Positions 1 through 13,440 of a stretch of 64,000 nucleotides of DNA are shown here, piece after piece (position 1 is the first letter of the stretch; each line of letters begins with the position of its first letter). The notes beneath the pieces were generated by a model, which searched no databases, was not told the origin of the DNA, and worked only from the letters and a program-made list of their open reading frames with translations. Source of the stretch: Ryuthela nishihirai (taxonomy: Eukaryota; Arthropoda; Arachnida; Araneae; Heptathelidae); the NCBI GenBank assembly GCA_038380435.1, contig JAWZYU010000055.1, positions 3,201,747 through 3,265,746 of the forward strand, read 5' to 3'. The position numbers were made by a program, and so were the translations under genes.

Positions 1-141
1 TAATAAATATAATAAACTCCAAGTTGTTAATAAGCTGAATATTAAAAGTTTTCACAACATATATGAAAATTATTATTATTAATTTCTCAGGTAGTTTTAA
101 TGGCACACTCGCAACTACCATTAACTTTATCTTTTCTTACT

Positions 142-147
142 CATTAG
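142..147 (+). promoter_or_regulatory. Splice acceptor of the DMRT exon
   Basis: CATTAG preceded by a T/C-rich tract (about 126-140). It is the best acceptor before the conserved-looking protein begins. A second candidate, TTTCTCAG ending at about 91, is upstream in the same open frame and cannot be excluded. Confidence 0.6.
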
Positions 148-1220
148 AATGGAAAAGGCCTCGCATTTCTGCCGATGATCCCAGCACCCGACCAGTCAGC
201 CCTAAAGCGATGGACGATCCCTACATTTCTCCTTCGCATCCCGATTCTGATGAAGATAACAACACAACAGACTCCGATCCACCGGATGATCGCAGCATCC
301 CAGGCGACGGACCTCAAGCGGGTGACCTAAGTCCTCCCCCCGAAACACTCGACTCAAAGGATCCTCTTCATTCGTCGACACCGAAAGCGAAACCTGACTG
401 GGGACCACAAGAACCCCTTGACCTTCATCACCACAACGGAGTGGCAGAAGGCAAACGGAGTCCCGGGGGACCTTTCAACCTCCACAAGAAGAAATCACCC
501 ATCGACGTCTTAGCTCGCGTTTTTCCCAAAGAAAATCGCAGCATCTTGAACGTTGTTCTCCAGAGGAACAACGGTGACGTGCTGCAGGCCATCGATGAGA
601 TTCTGAGCACCCGAGCTGCCGAGAGCCTAAAAGACACAGACAAAACAGTGAATGACGTCACGGATGGTGTGACGAGTCCGCCGTCACCCCCGCCGCCTCA
701 TCTTCAGCTTCCCACTGTTGCTAGGGAACCTCCCAGTGGGATCGGAAGCAAAGAGCATCTCCCGCCATCGCATCCCCTGACATGTGCGTCTATCACTCCT
801 CCCTGTGTATCCTTACCTGCATTCTCCGTATCAGCTACCAGTCCAAATTTTGCTTCTGTGTTTTCATCAATGGCAGCTCCCCCACTATCATCAACGTCTG
901 CATTGGCAATGGCCGGAGCGCCTCCTTTTCGAAGACCCTATACCTCTGCTCATGCTCCAAGAGGACTTCTGGCCATGCCAACATATCCCGGATTCTTTCC
1001 TGGCATCTCACCCAATTTCACCCCAGGCTATCCAAGCCTGTTCGGCTCCTCCATGACCAGTTCACTGTCTCACGTCGTCCCCTCAGAAGACAGTGCTTCG
1101 CGGAAGAAAGGAAGCCGTCTAGCTTCCGGAGAATGCTGGTCCACGTGCGGCGATCCGTCTCCGCAGGATCTATCTTCTCCCGAGGGTGACAGGAAAAGTC
1201 CCAACGGATTCAACGAATGA
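148..1220 (+). CDS. dmrt99B: DMRT-family transcription factor, last coding exon with DMA domain (partial gene)
   Basis: This is the 3' coding exon of a doublesex/mab-3-related transcription factor, a nuclear DNA-binding regulator used in neural patterning and sex-related development. The reading frame is open from 63, but a pyrimidine-rich tract ends in CATTAG at 142-147, so I place the splice acceptor there, with the exon starting inside a codon at 148. The stop is TGA at 1218-1220. A DMA domain (the CUE-like ubiquitin-binding module of DMRT3/4/5-type proteins) lies at about 495-617 and starts SPIDVLARVFP, followed by LQRNNGDVLQAIDEIL. The flanks are acidic, Pro/Ser-rich and disordered. The C-terminal part (about 925-1050) is rich in Pro, Phe and Tyr, as in DMRTA-type proteins. 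The zinc-binding DM domain is not here and must lie in an upstream exon outside the window. The LQR...GDVLQA wording favours the dmrt99B/DMRTA subgroup over dmrt93B/DMRT3; family membership is firm, subgroup less so. Confidence 0.85.
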
Positions 1221-1640
1221 GATTGTGGGGGCCATCTTCCCACCAGCATGGCGTCGAACAAGGCCTGAGGTAACGCTCTGTAAAGAGAGAATTGAAAGCA
1301 GGAATGACATAATAAGGGAACAGTCACGTGGAGTCAGCATGGGATATGGCTTCAATGGCTTCAAGCTGTGAAGCTATAAAGCTTTTGCGAAGATCAGACT
1401 GCTCATAGTTGTATAGAAGTGATTATTCTCAAAAGGTTTTCTTCACTTCACTAGATGTTTCTCTAAGTCGTTCCGTTCACAATGTTTACCCTTTACTGGT
1501 TGTGATATTATGATATTTGCCGGAAAAATGTACTAGAATTCTCGTGCCAAAAATAAACTAATGTAGATTCTTTATTTGACCGTGTCATGCATATCATTGA
1601 AAAGATAAAATAAAAAGTTGTTCTACTTATTTACTACTGT
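1221..1640 (+). other. Probable 3' UTR of the DMRT gene with two poly(A) signals
   Basis: Sequence after the stop becomes progressively AT-rich and has no further coding signal. AATAAA hexamers occur at 1552-1557 and 1609-1614, the second followed by a T-rich stretch, so transcripts probably end near 1570-1640. From there to 1824 the sequence is plain AT-rich DNA in which I see nothing else. Confidence 0.5.
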
Positions 1641-1824
1641 ATTATAATTTTTTCTTTTATTATTTATTATATAACGACGTTTTAAACATTAGAAAAAAAA
1701 ATTCCGCTTCAAATATTTTACATTTAATATTTTAAACATTTTCTTTTGATGTAATTCGAAAAAGATTTTCTCTTTTAAAAATATGCTTTTCGTCTACTCA
1801 TCTCATTAAGCATTTTAATTATAG

Positions 1825-2450
1825 AGTTGGGTTGTTTGACCACTGAGTGGCATTTTTTTGTACACAATGGGCTAAATGGCCAGGTTACAAGGACCCCCTG
1901 GTTACCCACTGGAACAGCTGTTGGGAGACAGATGGTAGCCTCCCGTCAAGGCCATCCAGCGTCTTCTTTAATGAGTTGGACTGTTTTACCTCTGAGCGGC
2001 ACTTTTTTGCACACCATGGGCTAAATGGCCAGGTCACATGGACCCCGAAGGCTCAGAGAAGGTTGTGGAAGGGGACCCACTGGAACAGCTGTTGGGAGAC
2101 AGATGTAGCCTCCCGTCAAGGTCATCCAGCGTGTTCCCTAATGGACTGGACTGTTTTACTTCTGAGCGGCAGTTTTTTGCACACAATGCGCTAAATGGCC
2201 AGGTCACAAGGGCCCCGAAGTCTCAGAGAAGGTTGGGGGAGATGACACACTGAAACAGCTGTTGGAAGACAGATGGTAGCTGTCAAGGTCATCCAGCGTG
2301 TTCTTTAACGTGTATAGGTGTAGCTCTCCCGCACGCGGGACTACGGCTTAACGTCCCATCCAACGGACGACGACGGTTTTGATTGCTTTTCCAAGCCTAC
2401 TGACCGTGGGCAGGGCAGTTAGTTTTGCACAGTTAAACTCTCAAAATTGG
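1825..2450 (-). mobile_element. SINE-A: three tandem tail units plus body, head missing
   Basis: Three successive copies of the SINE-A 3' tail, starting near 1825, 1972 and 2142. Each begins GGGTTGTTT-like or GGACTGTTTTAC, reads CTCTGAGCGGCAC and ends near GTGTTCTTTAA. The third continues into the body (AACGTCCCATCC) but decays at about 2436, before the tRNA-like head. The element lies on the minus strand. Confidence 0.8.
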
Positions 2451-2451
2451 C

Positions 2452-2835
2452 ATGGGTTGGGTTGTTTAACCTCTGAGCCGCATTTTTTGGGCACATGACG
2501 GGCTAAATGGCCAGGCCACAAGGACCAGAAGGCTCAGAGAAGGTTGGGGGAGGGGATCCACTGGATCAGCTGTTGGGAGACAGATGGTAGCCTCCCGTCA
2601 AGGCCATCCAGTGTGTTCTTTAACGTGCACAGGGTATGGCTCTCCGCACATGGGTCACGGCTTAATGTATCATCCAACGGACGGCGATCTTTACAAGCTC
2701 ATCGGTGTCCCCCTACTGACCGTTGGCAGGGATGTGAGTTCTGGGAGATAAATCTCAAAGCTGGCCCAGCTGGGATTCGAACCTGGAAATTGCAGATTAC
2801 GAGACTGGCGCGCTACCGACTGAGCCACCCCCGAC
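2452..2835 (-). mobile_element. SINE-A, full length
   Basis: tRNA-derived SINE on the minus strand. The head at 2765-2835 shows an inverted box B (TTCGAACC) and an inverted box A (GCGCGCTACCGACTGAGCC), the usual RNA polymerase III internal promoter. The body carries the family landmarks for the GGGACGTTAAGCC and GTGCACGTTAAAGAAC motifs, and the tail ends in the CAACCC-rich terminus. Confidence 0.85.
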
Positions 2836-2992
2836 CATTTTTAATTTCAGGATATTAATTGAAAAAATCTCTTTCGTTATTAGAAATATTCATAAATGAA
2901 TGAAAAAAAATCCCTCCTCAAGCAGCTGTTTGTCACAGACGCCTGGCAGTTTAATACACCTTAGAAATGATCTGAAAGGAAAGTGACAACAA

Positions 2993-3388
2993 TGGGGGGG
3001 GGGGGGGGGGCTCAGTCGGTAGCGTGCGAGTCTCGTAATCTGTAGTTCCCAGGTTCGAGTCCCATCTGGGTCAGCGTTGAGATTTTTCTCCGCAAAGTTT
3101 CCCGGCCCACCCACGGTCAGTAGGGGACACCGATAGGCTTGGAAAGCCGCCGTCCGTCGGATGGGACGTTAAGCCGTGGCCCCGTATGCTGGAGAGACAT
3201 ACCCTGTGCACGTTAAAGAACACGCTGGATGGCCTTGACGGGAGGCTACCATCTGTCTCCCAACAGCTGTTCCAATGGGTCCCCTCCACCAACTTCTCTG
3301 AGCCTTCGGGGTCCTTGTGACCTGGCCATTTAGACCATGGTGTGCAAAAAAGTGCCGCTCAGAGGTAAAACAACCCAACCCAACCCAG
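2993..3388 (+). mobile_element. SINE-A, full length
   Basis: Begins in a long G run, then box A (CTCAGTCGGTAGCG) and box B (GGTTCGAGTCC), followed by the complete body and tail ending AAACAACCCAACCC. Confidence 0.85.
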
Positions 3389-3595
3389 GTTCGAGTCCCA
3401 GCTGGGTCAGCGTTGAGATTTATCTCCGCAAAGTTCCCCGCCCACGGTCAGTAGCTATTCCATTGGGCCCCCACCCAACAGCTATTCCATTGGGTCCCCT
3501 TCCCCAACCTTCTCTGAGCCTTCGGGGTCCATGTGACCTGGCCATTTAGCCCATTGTGTGCAAAATAAGTGTCTCTCAGAGGTAAGCCAACCCAA
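3389..3595 (+). mobile_element. SINE-A, 5'-truncated and internally deleted
   Basis: Starts inside box B (GGTTCGAGTCCC) directly after the tail of the previous copy, jumps from GGTCAGTAG to the tail region, and contains a short local duplication of CTATTCCATTGGG. It is a head-to-tail partial copy. Confidence 0.75.
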
Positions 3596-3596
3596 A

Positions 3597-3693
3597 GCGA
3601 CAACACAAATATCCATGCCTTGTCCTGGGACTCGAACCCAGGTTCCTTTTGAAAAATATTGAAGTGCGCTAACCACTTGGTCACTAGGACGGC
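3597..3693 (-). mobile_element. SINE-B, 5' part only
   Basis: Minus-strand copy of the second tRNA-derived SINE. An inverted box B (CTCGAACCC) and an inverted box A (GCGCTAACCACTTGGTCAC) are visible, followed by the family motif ATCCATGCCTT. The body and T-rich tail are missing. Confidence 0.75.
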
Positions 3694-3740
3694 TGATAAA
3701 CGAATAATATTCTAATTTTTTGACCTGCATAGCCCAAAAT

Positions 3741-3942
3741 GCTGTCCCGTGGCCGAGTGGTTAGCGCGCTTGACTACTGATCAAAAGGATCAGGGTTCGA
3801 GTCCCGAATAAGGAACGGATGTTCGTGTCATTTTACTACTCAATTCGCCTCATAGACCTACTATAGCATATAAACTGTCAGGTTCCAGATCTCTGTGGCA
3901 ATCAGCTGCTTGAAGGGGGTGTTTATATTTATTTTTATAGCC
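3741..3942 (+). mobile_element. SINE-B, full length
   Basis: Head with GTGGCCGAGTGGTTAGCGC (box A) and GGTTCGAGTCC (box B). The body includes GGATGTTCGTGT and CAGCTGCTTGAAGGGGGT, and the end is a TATTTATTTTT tail. The 5' part resembles a class II tRNA (Ser/Leu-like) by eye. Confidence 0.8.
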
Positions 3943-3970
3943 TAAAATTAGTAAAAAAAAAATACCTCAT

Positions 3971-4188
3971 GCCGTCCCGTGGCCGAGTTGTTAGCGCGCT
4001 TGGCTACTGATCTACGGGACCTGGGCTCGAGCCCCGGGTAAGGCATGGATGTTCGTGTTGTTTTCTGCTGAGGTCCTGCCATCCTCTCAGATCTCCTACT
4101 GTGGCATATGAACTGACAGGCTCCTGTCAGACCACTGTGGCAAGCAGCTGCTTGAGGGGGTATTTTTTATTTATAAAAAAAAATTAAT
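3971..4188 (+). mobile_element. SINE-B, full length
   Basis: Second copy in the same orientation, about 230 bp after the first. Box A is altered by one base (GAGTTGTTAGCGC). It has the strongest copy of the inverted pair TGACAGGCTCCTGTCA and the CAGCTGCTTGAGGGGGTA end. Confidence 0.8.
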
Positions 4189-4500
4189 TTTAAATAATTA
4201 TTGTATCGTCCTTGTCGAAATCCATTTTGTTACACAAGCCGTGGGCATTGCAATTATAAAAAAAATTACGAAACACATGCAGATATTATTATACCTCTTT
4301 CCATAAAAAGCAAACTGGTAATTTTTAATTTTCAAAAACTTGGCTATGAATTTTTAAATACTTTGAAATATTTAAAAAAAATTGTTTCTCTTACCTGGTT
4401 CAAAAATAAATAGCTTTTAGTTAAGGTTTAGACAAATCAAATTGCTTAAATTTTTATGCATAATTAATTTTACTCCTTTCTTCCCTCCTTTTACTCAACA
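4189..4500. other. AT-rich sequence, nothing recognised
   Basis: Short A/T runs and no repeat family member, RNA gene or coding signal that I can see. A 70-codon open frame at 4201-4413 has no recognisable features. Confidence 0.5.
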
Positions 4501-4968
4501 GTTGCTCAGTCCTCTTGTATCAAGGTGACCTTGTCCAGTCCTTATGTATCAAGGTGACCTTGTCCAGTCCTCCTTATATATCAAGGCTACCATGTAAAGT
4601 CCTCCTTATGTATCAAGGTGACCTTGTCCAGTCCTCCTTAGGTATCAAGGTGACCTTGTCCAGTCCTCCTTATGTATCAAGGTGACCTTGTCCAGTCCTC
4701 CTTATCTATCAAGGCGATCTTGTCCAGCCTTCCTTATGTATCAAGGTGACCTTGTCCAGTCCTCCTTATCTATCAAGGCGATCTTGTCCAGTCTTCCTTA
4801 TGTATCAAGGTGACATTGTCCAGTCCTCATGTATCAGGGTGTCCTTGTCCAGTCCTGGTGCATGAAAGTGGCCTTGACCAGTCCTAGTGTATCAAGCTTT
4901 GTCCAGTCCCAGTGTATCAATGTGACCATGTCCAGTCCTGTACATCAATATCGCCTTGTACAGTCCTG
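4501..4968 (+). repeat. 32-bp minisatellite
   Basis: About 14 tandem units with the landmarks TATCAAGGTGACC and TTGTCCAGTCCTCC. The period is 32 bp in the middle of the array. Units at the right edge (after about 4810) are shorter and more diverged. The array abuts the 60-bp satellite with no unique spacer. Confidence 0.9.
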
Positions 4969-6746
4969 GTGCCGGATTGACTCTGAAAAATTCTCATTTG
5001 GCCGGATTCACTCTCAAAAATACTCATATGTACCGCCACACTTTCAAAAATACACATTTGGCTCGATTCACTCTCAAAAATACTCATATGTACCTAGGCA
5101 CTTTCAAATATACTCATTTGGCCGGATTCACTGACAAAAATACTCACACGTACCTATGAGGTGACCTATGACTTTAAAAATACTTTTTAAACTTTAATTT
5201 TCTATACTTTAAAAAAATACTCATTTGGCCGGATTAACCCTCAAAAATACTCATATGTATCGCGGCACTTTCAAAAATACTCATTTGGCTGGCTTCACTC
5301 TTAAAAATACTCATATGTACCGCGGCACTTTGAAAAACACTCATTTGGCCTGATTCACTCTCAAAAATACTCATGTGCATTGCAACATTTTCAAAAAAAC
5401 TCATTTGGCCGGATTCACTCTCAAAAATACTCATATGTACCGCAGCACTTTCAAAAATACTCATTTGGCCTCATTCACTCTCAAAAATACTCATATGTAT
5501 CTAGGCACTTTCAAAAATACTGATTTGACCGGATTCACTCTCAAAAATACTCATATGTACCTAGGCACTTTCAAATATACTCATTTGGCTGGATTCACTC
5601 ACAAAAATATTCATATGTACTGCTGCACTTTCAAAAATCCTCATTCGGTCGGATTCACTCTCAAAAATACTCATATGTACCGCGGCACGTTCAGAAATTC
5701 TCATTTGTCCGGATTCACTCACAAAAATACTAATATGAACCGTAGCACTTTCAAAAATACTCATTTGGCCTGATTCACTCTCAAAAATACTCATATGTAC
5801 CACAGCACTTTCAAAATTACTCATTTGGCCTGATTCGCTCTCAAAAATAATCATATGTACTGCGACACTTTCAAAAAAACTCATTTGGCAGGATTCACTC
5901 TCAAAAATACTCATACCTAGACACTTTCAAAAAAACTCATTTGGCCGGATTCATTCTCAAAAATACTGATACCTAGACACTTTCAAATATGCTCATTTGG
6001 CCGGATTCACTGACAAAAACACTCACACGTACCTAGACACTTTAAAAATACTCATTTGACAGGATTAACTCTAGAAAATACTCATATGTATCGTGGTATT
6101 TTCAGAAATACTCATTTGGCTGGATTCACTCTAAAAAATACTCATATGTACTGCGGCACTTTCAAAAATACTCATTTGGCTGGATTCACTCTCAACAATA
6201 CTCATATGTACCTAGGCATTTTCAAAAATACTCATTTGGCCGGATTCACTCTTAAAAATACTCATATGTATCGCAGCACTTTCAGAAATACCCATTTGGC
6301 TGCATTTACTCACAAAAATACTGATATGTACCGTGGCACTTTCAAAAATACTCATTTGGCCGGATTCACTCTGAAAACTACTAATATGTACCTAGGCACT
6401 TTCAAAAATACTCATTTGGCTGGATTCAATCTCAAAAATACTCATATGTACCACAGCACTTTCAAAAATACTCATTTGGCTGGATTCAATCTCAAAAACA
6501 CTCATATGTACCACAGCACTTTCAAAAATACTCATTTGGCCGGATTCTCTCTCAAAAATTCTCATTATGTACCGCGGCACTTTCAGAAATACTCATTTGG
6601 CCGGATTCACTCACAAAAATACTAATATGAACCGTGGCACTTTCAAAAATATTCATTTGGCCGGATTCACTCACAAAAATACTAATATGAACCATGGAAC
6701 TTTGAAAAATATTCATTTGGCCTGATTCACTCTCAAAAATACTCAT

Positions 6747-7440
6747 ATGTACCGCGGCACTTTCAGAAATACTCATTTGGTTCGATTCACTCTCAAAAAT
6801 ACTCATTGGCACTTAGGCACTTTCAAATATACTCATTTGGCTGGATTCACTGAAAAAATACTCATATGTACCACAGCACTTTCAAAAATACTCATTTGGT
6901 TGGATTCAATCTCAAAAATACTCATATGTACCGTGGCACTTTTAGAAATACTCATTTGGTCGGATTCACTCACAAAAATACTAATATGAACCGTGGAACT
7001 TTGAAAAATATTCATTTGGCCTGATTCACTCTCAAAAATACCCATATGTACCGCGGCACTTTCAGAAATACTCATTTGGCTCGATTCACTCTCAAAAATA
7101 CTCATTGGTACTTAGGCACTTTCAAATACACTCATTTGGCTGAATTCACTGAAAAAATACTCATATGTACCACAGCACTTTCAAAAATAATCATTTGGCC
7201 GGATTCTCTCTCAAAAATACTCATATGTACCGTGGCACTTTTAGAAATACTCATTTGGTCGGATTCACTCACAAAAATACTAATATGAACCGTGGAACTT
7301 TGAAAAATATTCATTTGGCCTGATTCACTCTCAAAAATACCCATATGTACCGCGGCACTTTCAGAAATACTCATTTGGCTCGATTCACTCTCAAAAATAC
7401 TCATTGGTACTTAGGCACTTTCAAATATACTCATTTGGCT
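6747..7440 (+). repeat. Higher-order repeat of about 300 bp (5 monomers) within the satellite
   Basis: The block starting at 6747 recurs at 7046 (offset 299) with nearly the same variant order, marked by the diagnostic CATTGGTACTTAGG half-unit. Related blocks recur near 8600-9060 and 13480-13890. Confidence 0.75.
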
Positions 7441-10020
7441 GGATTCACTGAAAAAATACTCATATGTACCACGGCGCTTTCAAAAACACTCATTTGGCTG
7501 GATTAACTCACAAAAAATATAATATGTACTGCGGCACTTTGAAAAATACTCATTTGGCGTGATTCACTCTCAAAAATACTCATATGTACATAGGCTATTT
7601 CCAAAATACTTATTTGGCCGGGTTAACTCTCAAAAATACTCACATGTACCGCGGCACTTTGAAAAATACTCATTTGGCCTGATTCACTCTCAAAAATACT
7701 CATATGTATCGCGCACTTTCAAATATACTCATTTGGCCTGATTCACAACTCAAAAATACTCATATGTACCGCGACAATTTCAAAAATACTCATTTGGCTG
7801 GATTCAATCTCACAAATGCTAATATGTACCGCGGCACTTTGAAAAATACTCATTTTGCCTGATTCACTCTCAAAAATACTCATATGTATCGCGGCATTTT
7901 CAAAAATACTCATTTGGCTTGATTCACTCTCAAAAATACTCATATGTACAGCGGCACTTTCAGAAATACGCATTTGGCCGGATTCACTCACAAAAATACT
8001 AATATGAACCGTGGCACTTTCAAAAATATTCATTTGGCCGGATTCACTCACAAAAATACTAATATGAACCGTGGCACTTTGAAAAATATTCATTTGGCCT
8101 GATTCACTCTCAAAAATACTCATATGTATCGCGTACTTTCAAATATACTCATTTGGCCTGATTCACAACTCAAAAATACTCATATGTATCGCGGCATTTT
8201 CAAAAATACCCATTTGGCTTGATTCACTCTCAAAAATACTCATATGTACAGCGGCACTTTCAAAAATACTCATTTGGCCTGATTCACGCTCAAAAATACT
8301 CATATGTACCGCGGCACTTTCAAAAATACTCATTTGGCCCGATTCACTCCCAAAAATACACATATGTACCGCGGCACTTTCAAAAATACTCATTTGGCTG
8401 GATTCAATCTCAAAAATACTCATATGTACCACAACACTTTCAAAAATACTCATTTGGCCGGATTCTCTCTCAAAAATTCTCATATGTACCGCGGCACTTT
8501 CAGAAATACTCATTTGGCCGGATTCACTCACAAAAATACTAATATGAACCGTGGAACTTTGAAAAATATTCATTTGGCCCGATTCACTCTCAAAAATACT
8601 CATATGTACCGCGGCACTTTCAGAAATACTCATTTGGCTCGATTCACTCTCAAAAATACTCATTGGTACTTAGGCACTTTCAAATATACTCATTTGGCTG
8701 GATTCACTGAAAAAATACTCATATGTACCACAGCACTTTCAGAAATACTCATTTGGCTGGATTCAATCTCAAAAATACTCATATGTACCACAGCACTTTC
8801 AAAAATACTCATTTGGCCGGATTCTCTCTCAGAAATACTCATATGTACCGCGGCACTTTTAGAAATACTCATTTGGTCGGATTCACTCACAAAAATACTA
8901 ATATGAACCGTGGAACTTTGAAAAATATTCATTTGGCCTGATTCACTCTCAAAAATACTCATATGTACCGCGGCACTTTCAGAAATACTCATTTGGCTCG
9001 ATTCACTCTCAAAAATACTCATTGGTACTTAGGCACTTTCAAATATACTCATTTGGCTGGATTCACTGAAAAAATACTCATATGTACCACGGCGTTTCAA
9101 AAACACTCATTTGGCTGGATTAACTCACATAAAATATAATATGTATTGCGGCACTTTCAAAAATACTCATTTGGCGTGATTCACTCTCAAAAATACTCAT
9201 ATGTACCTAGGCTATTTCCAAAATACTTATTTGGCCGGGTTAACTCTCAAAAATACTCACATGTACTGCGGCACTTTGAAAAATACTCATTTTGCCTGAT
9301 TCACTCTCAAAAATACTCATATGTATCGCGGCATTTTCAAAAATACTCATTTCGCTTGATTCACTCTCAAAAATACTCATATGTACAGCGGCACTTTCAG
9401 AAATACTCATTTGGCCGGATTCACTCACAAAAATACTAATATGAACCGTGGCACTTTCAAAAATATTCATTTGGCCGGATTCACTCACAAAAATACTAAT
9501 ATGAACCGTGGCACTTTGAAAAATATTCATTTTGCCTGATTCACTCTCAAAAATACTCATATGTATCGCGGCATTTTCAAAAATACTCATTTGGCTTGAT
9601 TCACTCTCAAAAATACTCATATGTACAGCGGCACTTTCAAAAATACTCATTTGGCCTGATTCACGCCCAAAAATACACATATGTACCGCGGCACTTTCAA
9701 AAATACTCATTTGGCTGGATTCAATCTCAAAAATACTCATATGTACCACAGCACTTTCAAAAATACTCATTTGGCCGGATTCTCTCTCAAAAATTCTCAT
9801 TATGTACCGCGGCACTTTCAGAAATACTCATTTGGCCGGATTCACTCACAAAAATACTAATATGAACCGTGGCACTTTGAAAAATATTCATTTGGCCGGA
9901 TTCACTCACAAAAATACTAATATGAACCGTGGCACTTTGAAAAATATTCATTTGGCCTGATTCACTCTCAAAAATACTCATATGTATCGCGCACTTTCAA
10001 ATATACTCATTTGGCCTGAT

Positions 10021-13000
10021 TCACAACTCAAAAATACTCATATGTATCGCGGCATTTTCAAAAATACTCATTTGGCTTGATTCACTCTCAAAAATACTCA
10101 TATGTACAGCGGCACTTTCAAAAATACTCATTTGGCCTGATTCACGCTCAAAAATACTCATATGTACCGCGGCACTTTCAAAAATACTCATTTGGCACGA
10201 TTCACTCCCAAAAATACACATATGTACCGCGGCACTTTCAAAAATACTCATTTGGCTGGATGCGATCTCAAAAATACTCATATGTACCACAGCACTTTCA
10301 AAAATACTCATTTGGCCGGATTCTCTCTCAAAAATTCTCATATGTACCGCGGCACTTTCAGAAATACTCATTTGGCCGGATTCACTCACAAAAATACTAA
10401 TACGAACCGTGGCACTTTGAAAAATATTCATTTGGCCGCATTCACTCTCAAAAATACTAATATGAACTGTGGCATTTTGAAAAATATTCATTTGGCCTGA
10501 TTGACTCTCAAAAATACTCATATGTACCGCGGCACTTTCAGAAATACTCATTTTGCTCGCTTCACTCTCAAAAATACTCATTGGTACCTAGGCAATTTCA
10601 AATATAGTCATTTTGCCGGATTCACTGACAAAAATACTCATATGTACCACGGCGCTTTCAAAAACACTCATTTGGCTGGATTAACTCAGAAAAAATATAA
10701 TATGTACTGCGGCACTTTGAAAAATACTCATTTGGCGTGATTCACTCTCAAAAATACTGATATGTACCTAGGCACTTTCCAAAATATTCATTTGGCCGGG
10801 TAAACTCTGAAAAATACTCATATGTACCGCGGCACTTTGAAAAATACTCATTTGGCCTGATTCACTCTCAAAAATACTCATATGTATCCGGGCACTTTCA
10901 AATATACTCATTTGGCCTGATTCACAACTCAAAAATACTCATATGTACCGCGGCACTTTCAAAAATATTCATTTGGCCTGATTCACTCTCAAAAATACTC
11001 ATATGTACCGCGGCAATTTCAAAAATACTCATTTGGCTGGATTCAATCTCACAAATACTAATATGTACCGCACCACTTTGAAAAATACTCATTTGGCCTG
11101 ATTCACTCTCAAAAATACTCATATGTATCGCGGCACTTTCAAAAATACTCATTTCGCTTGATTCACTCTCAAAAATACTCATACCTAGACACTTTAAAAA
11201 AAACTCATTTCGCCTGATTCACGCTCAAAAATACTCATATGTACCGCGGCACTTACAAAAATACTCATTTGGCCGGATTCACTCTCAAAAATACACATAT
11301 GTACCGTGGCACTTTCAAAAATACTCATTTGGCTGGATTCAATCTCAAAAATATTAATATGTACCGCGGCACTTTGAAAAATACTCATTTGGCCTGATTC
11401 ACTCTGAAAAATACTCATATGTATCGCGGCCCTTTCAAAAATACTCATTTGGCTTGATTCACTCTCAGAAATACTCATATGTACCTAGGCACTTTCAAAT
11501 ATACTCATTTGGCCGGATTCACTGACAAAAATAGTCACACGAACCTAGACACTTTAAAAAATACTCATTTGTCAGGATTAACTCTCAAAAATACTCACAT
11601 GTATCATGGCACTTTCAACAATACTCGTTTGACTGGATTCAATCTCAAAAATACTCATTTGGCTGGATTCAATCTCAAAAATACTCATATGTACCACAGC
11701 TTTGAAAAATACTCATTTGGCTTGATTCACTCTCAAAATTACTCATATGTTCTGCGGCAGTTAAAAAAATACTCATTTGGCTGGATTCACTCACAAAAAT
11801 ACTCATATGTACCACAGCACTTTGAAAAATACTCATTTGGTTGGATTAATTCACAAAAATAATAATATGTACCGCGGCACTTTGAAAAATACTCATTTTT
11901 CTGATTCACTCTCAAAAATACTCATATGTATCGCGGAACTTTCAAATATACTCATTTGGCCTGACTAACTCTCAAAAATACTCATATGTACCGCGGCACT
12001 TCAAAAAATACTCATTTGGCCTGATTCACTCACAAAAATACTAATATGAAACGTGGCACTTTGAAAAATATTCGTTTGGCCTGATTCACTCTCAAAAATA
12101 CTGATATGTACCGCGGCACTTTCAGAAATACTCATTTGGCTCGATTCACTCTCAAAAATACTCATATGTACCTAGACACTTTCAAATATTCGCATTTGGC
12201 CGGATTCACTGACAAAAATACTCATATGTACCACGGCACTTTCAAAAATGCTCATTTGGTTGGATTAACTCACAAAAATACTCATATGTACCACAGCACT
12301 TTGAAAAATACTCATTTGGCCGGATTCACTGTCAAAATACTCATATGTACTGCGGCACTTTCAAAAATACTCATTTGGCCGGATTCACTCTTAAAAACAC
12401 TAATAGGTATCGCGGTACTTTCAAAAATACTCATTTGGCTGGATTCACTCACAAAAATACTGATATGTGCCGTGGCACTTTCAAAAATACTGATTTCGCC
12501 GGATTCACTCAAAAAAATACTAATATGTACCTAGGCACTTTCAAAAATACTCATTTGGCTGAATTCAATCTCAAAAATACTCATATGTACCACAGCACTT
12601 TCAAAAATACCTATTTGGCCGGATTCTCTCAAAAATACTCATATGTACCGCGGCACTTTCAAAAATACCCATTTGGCTGGATTTACTCACAAAAATACTG
12701 ATATGTACCGTGGCACTTTCGAAAATACTCATTTGGCTGGATTCAATCTCAAAAATACTCATATGTACCACAGCGCTTTCAAAAATACTCATTTGGCCGG
12801 ATTCTCTCTCAAAAATTCTCATATGTACCGTGGCACTTTTACAAATACTCATTTGGCCGGATTCACTCACAAAAATACTAATATGAACCGTGGCACTTTG
12901 AAAAATATTCATTTGGCCTGATTCACTCTCAAAAATACTCATATGTACCGCGGCACTTTCAGAAATACTCATTTGGCTCGATTCACTCTCAAAAATACTC

Positions 13001-13440
13001 ATTGGTACTTAGGCACTTTCAAATATACTCATTTGGCCGGATTCACTGAAAAAATACTCATATGTACCACGGCGCTTTCAAAAACACTCATTTGGCTGGA
13101 TTAACTCACAAAAAATATAATATGTACTGCGGCACTTTGAAAAATACTCATCTGGCGTGACTCACTCTCAAAAATACTCATATGTACCTAGGCTATTTCC
13201 AAAATACTCATTTGGCCGATTTAACTCTCAAAAATACTCACATGTACCGCAGCACTTTGAAAAATACTCATTTGGCCTGATTCACTCTCAAAAATACTCA
13301 TATGTATCGCGGCACTTTCAAATATACTCATTTGGCCTGATTCACTCTCAAAAATACTCATATGAACCGTGGCACTTTCAAAAATATTCATTTGGCCGGA
13401 TTCACTCACAAAAATACTAATATGAAACGTGGAACTTTGA
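10021..13440 (+). repeat. Multi-kb higher-order segment, copy 1
   Basis: The variant order here is repeated at 15322-18330. Anchors at 11479, 12106 and 13157 recur at 16363, 16993 and 18046, offsets 4884, 4887 and 4889. The near-constant offset shows a single long segment duplication rather than independent unit exchange. Confidence 0.75.

Noticed and set aside
2765..2835. Genuine tRNA genes at SINE-A and SINE-B heads
   Set aside because: Boxes A and B are present, but the acceptor stems do not close and each head continues into a shared SINE body.
3301..3385. Frames such as those translating the SINE-A body (for example GCFTSERHFFAHHGLNGQVT) as conserved proteins
   Set aside because: The same string appears wherever SINE-A lies on that strand; it is SINE sequence, although such strings often appear in automated gene sets.
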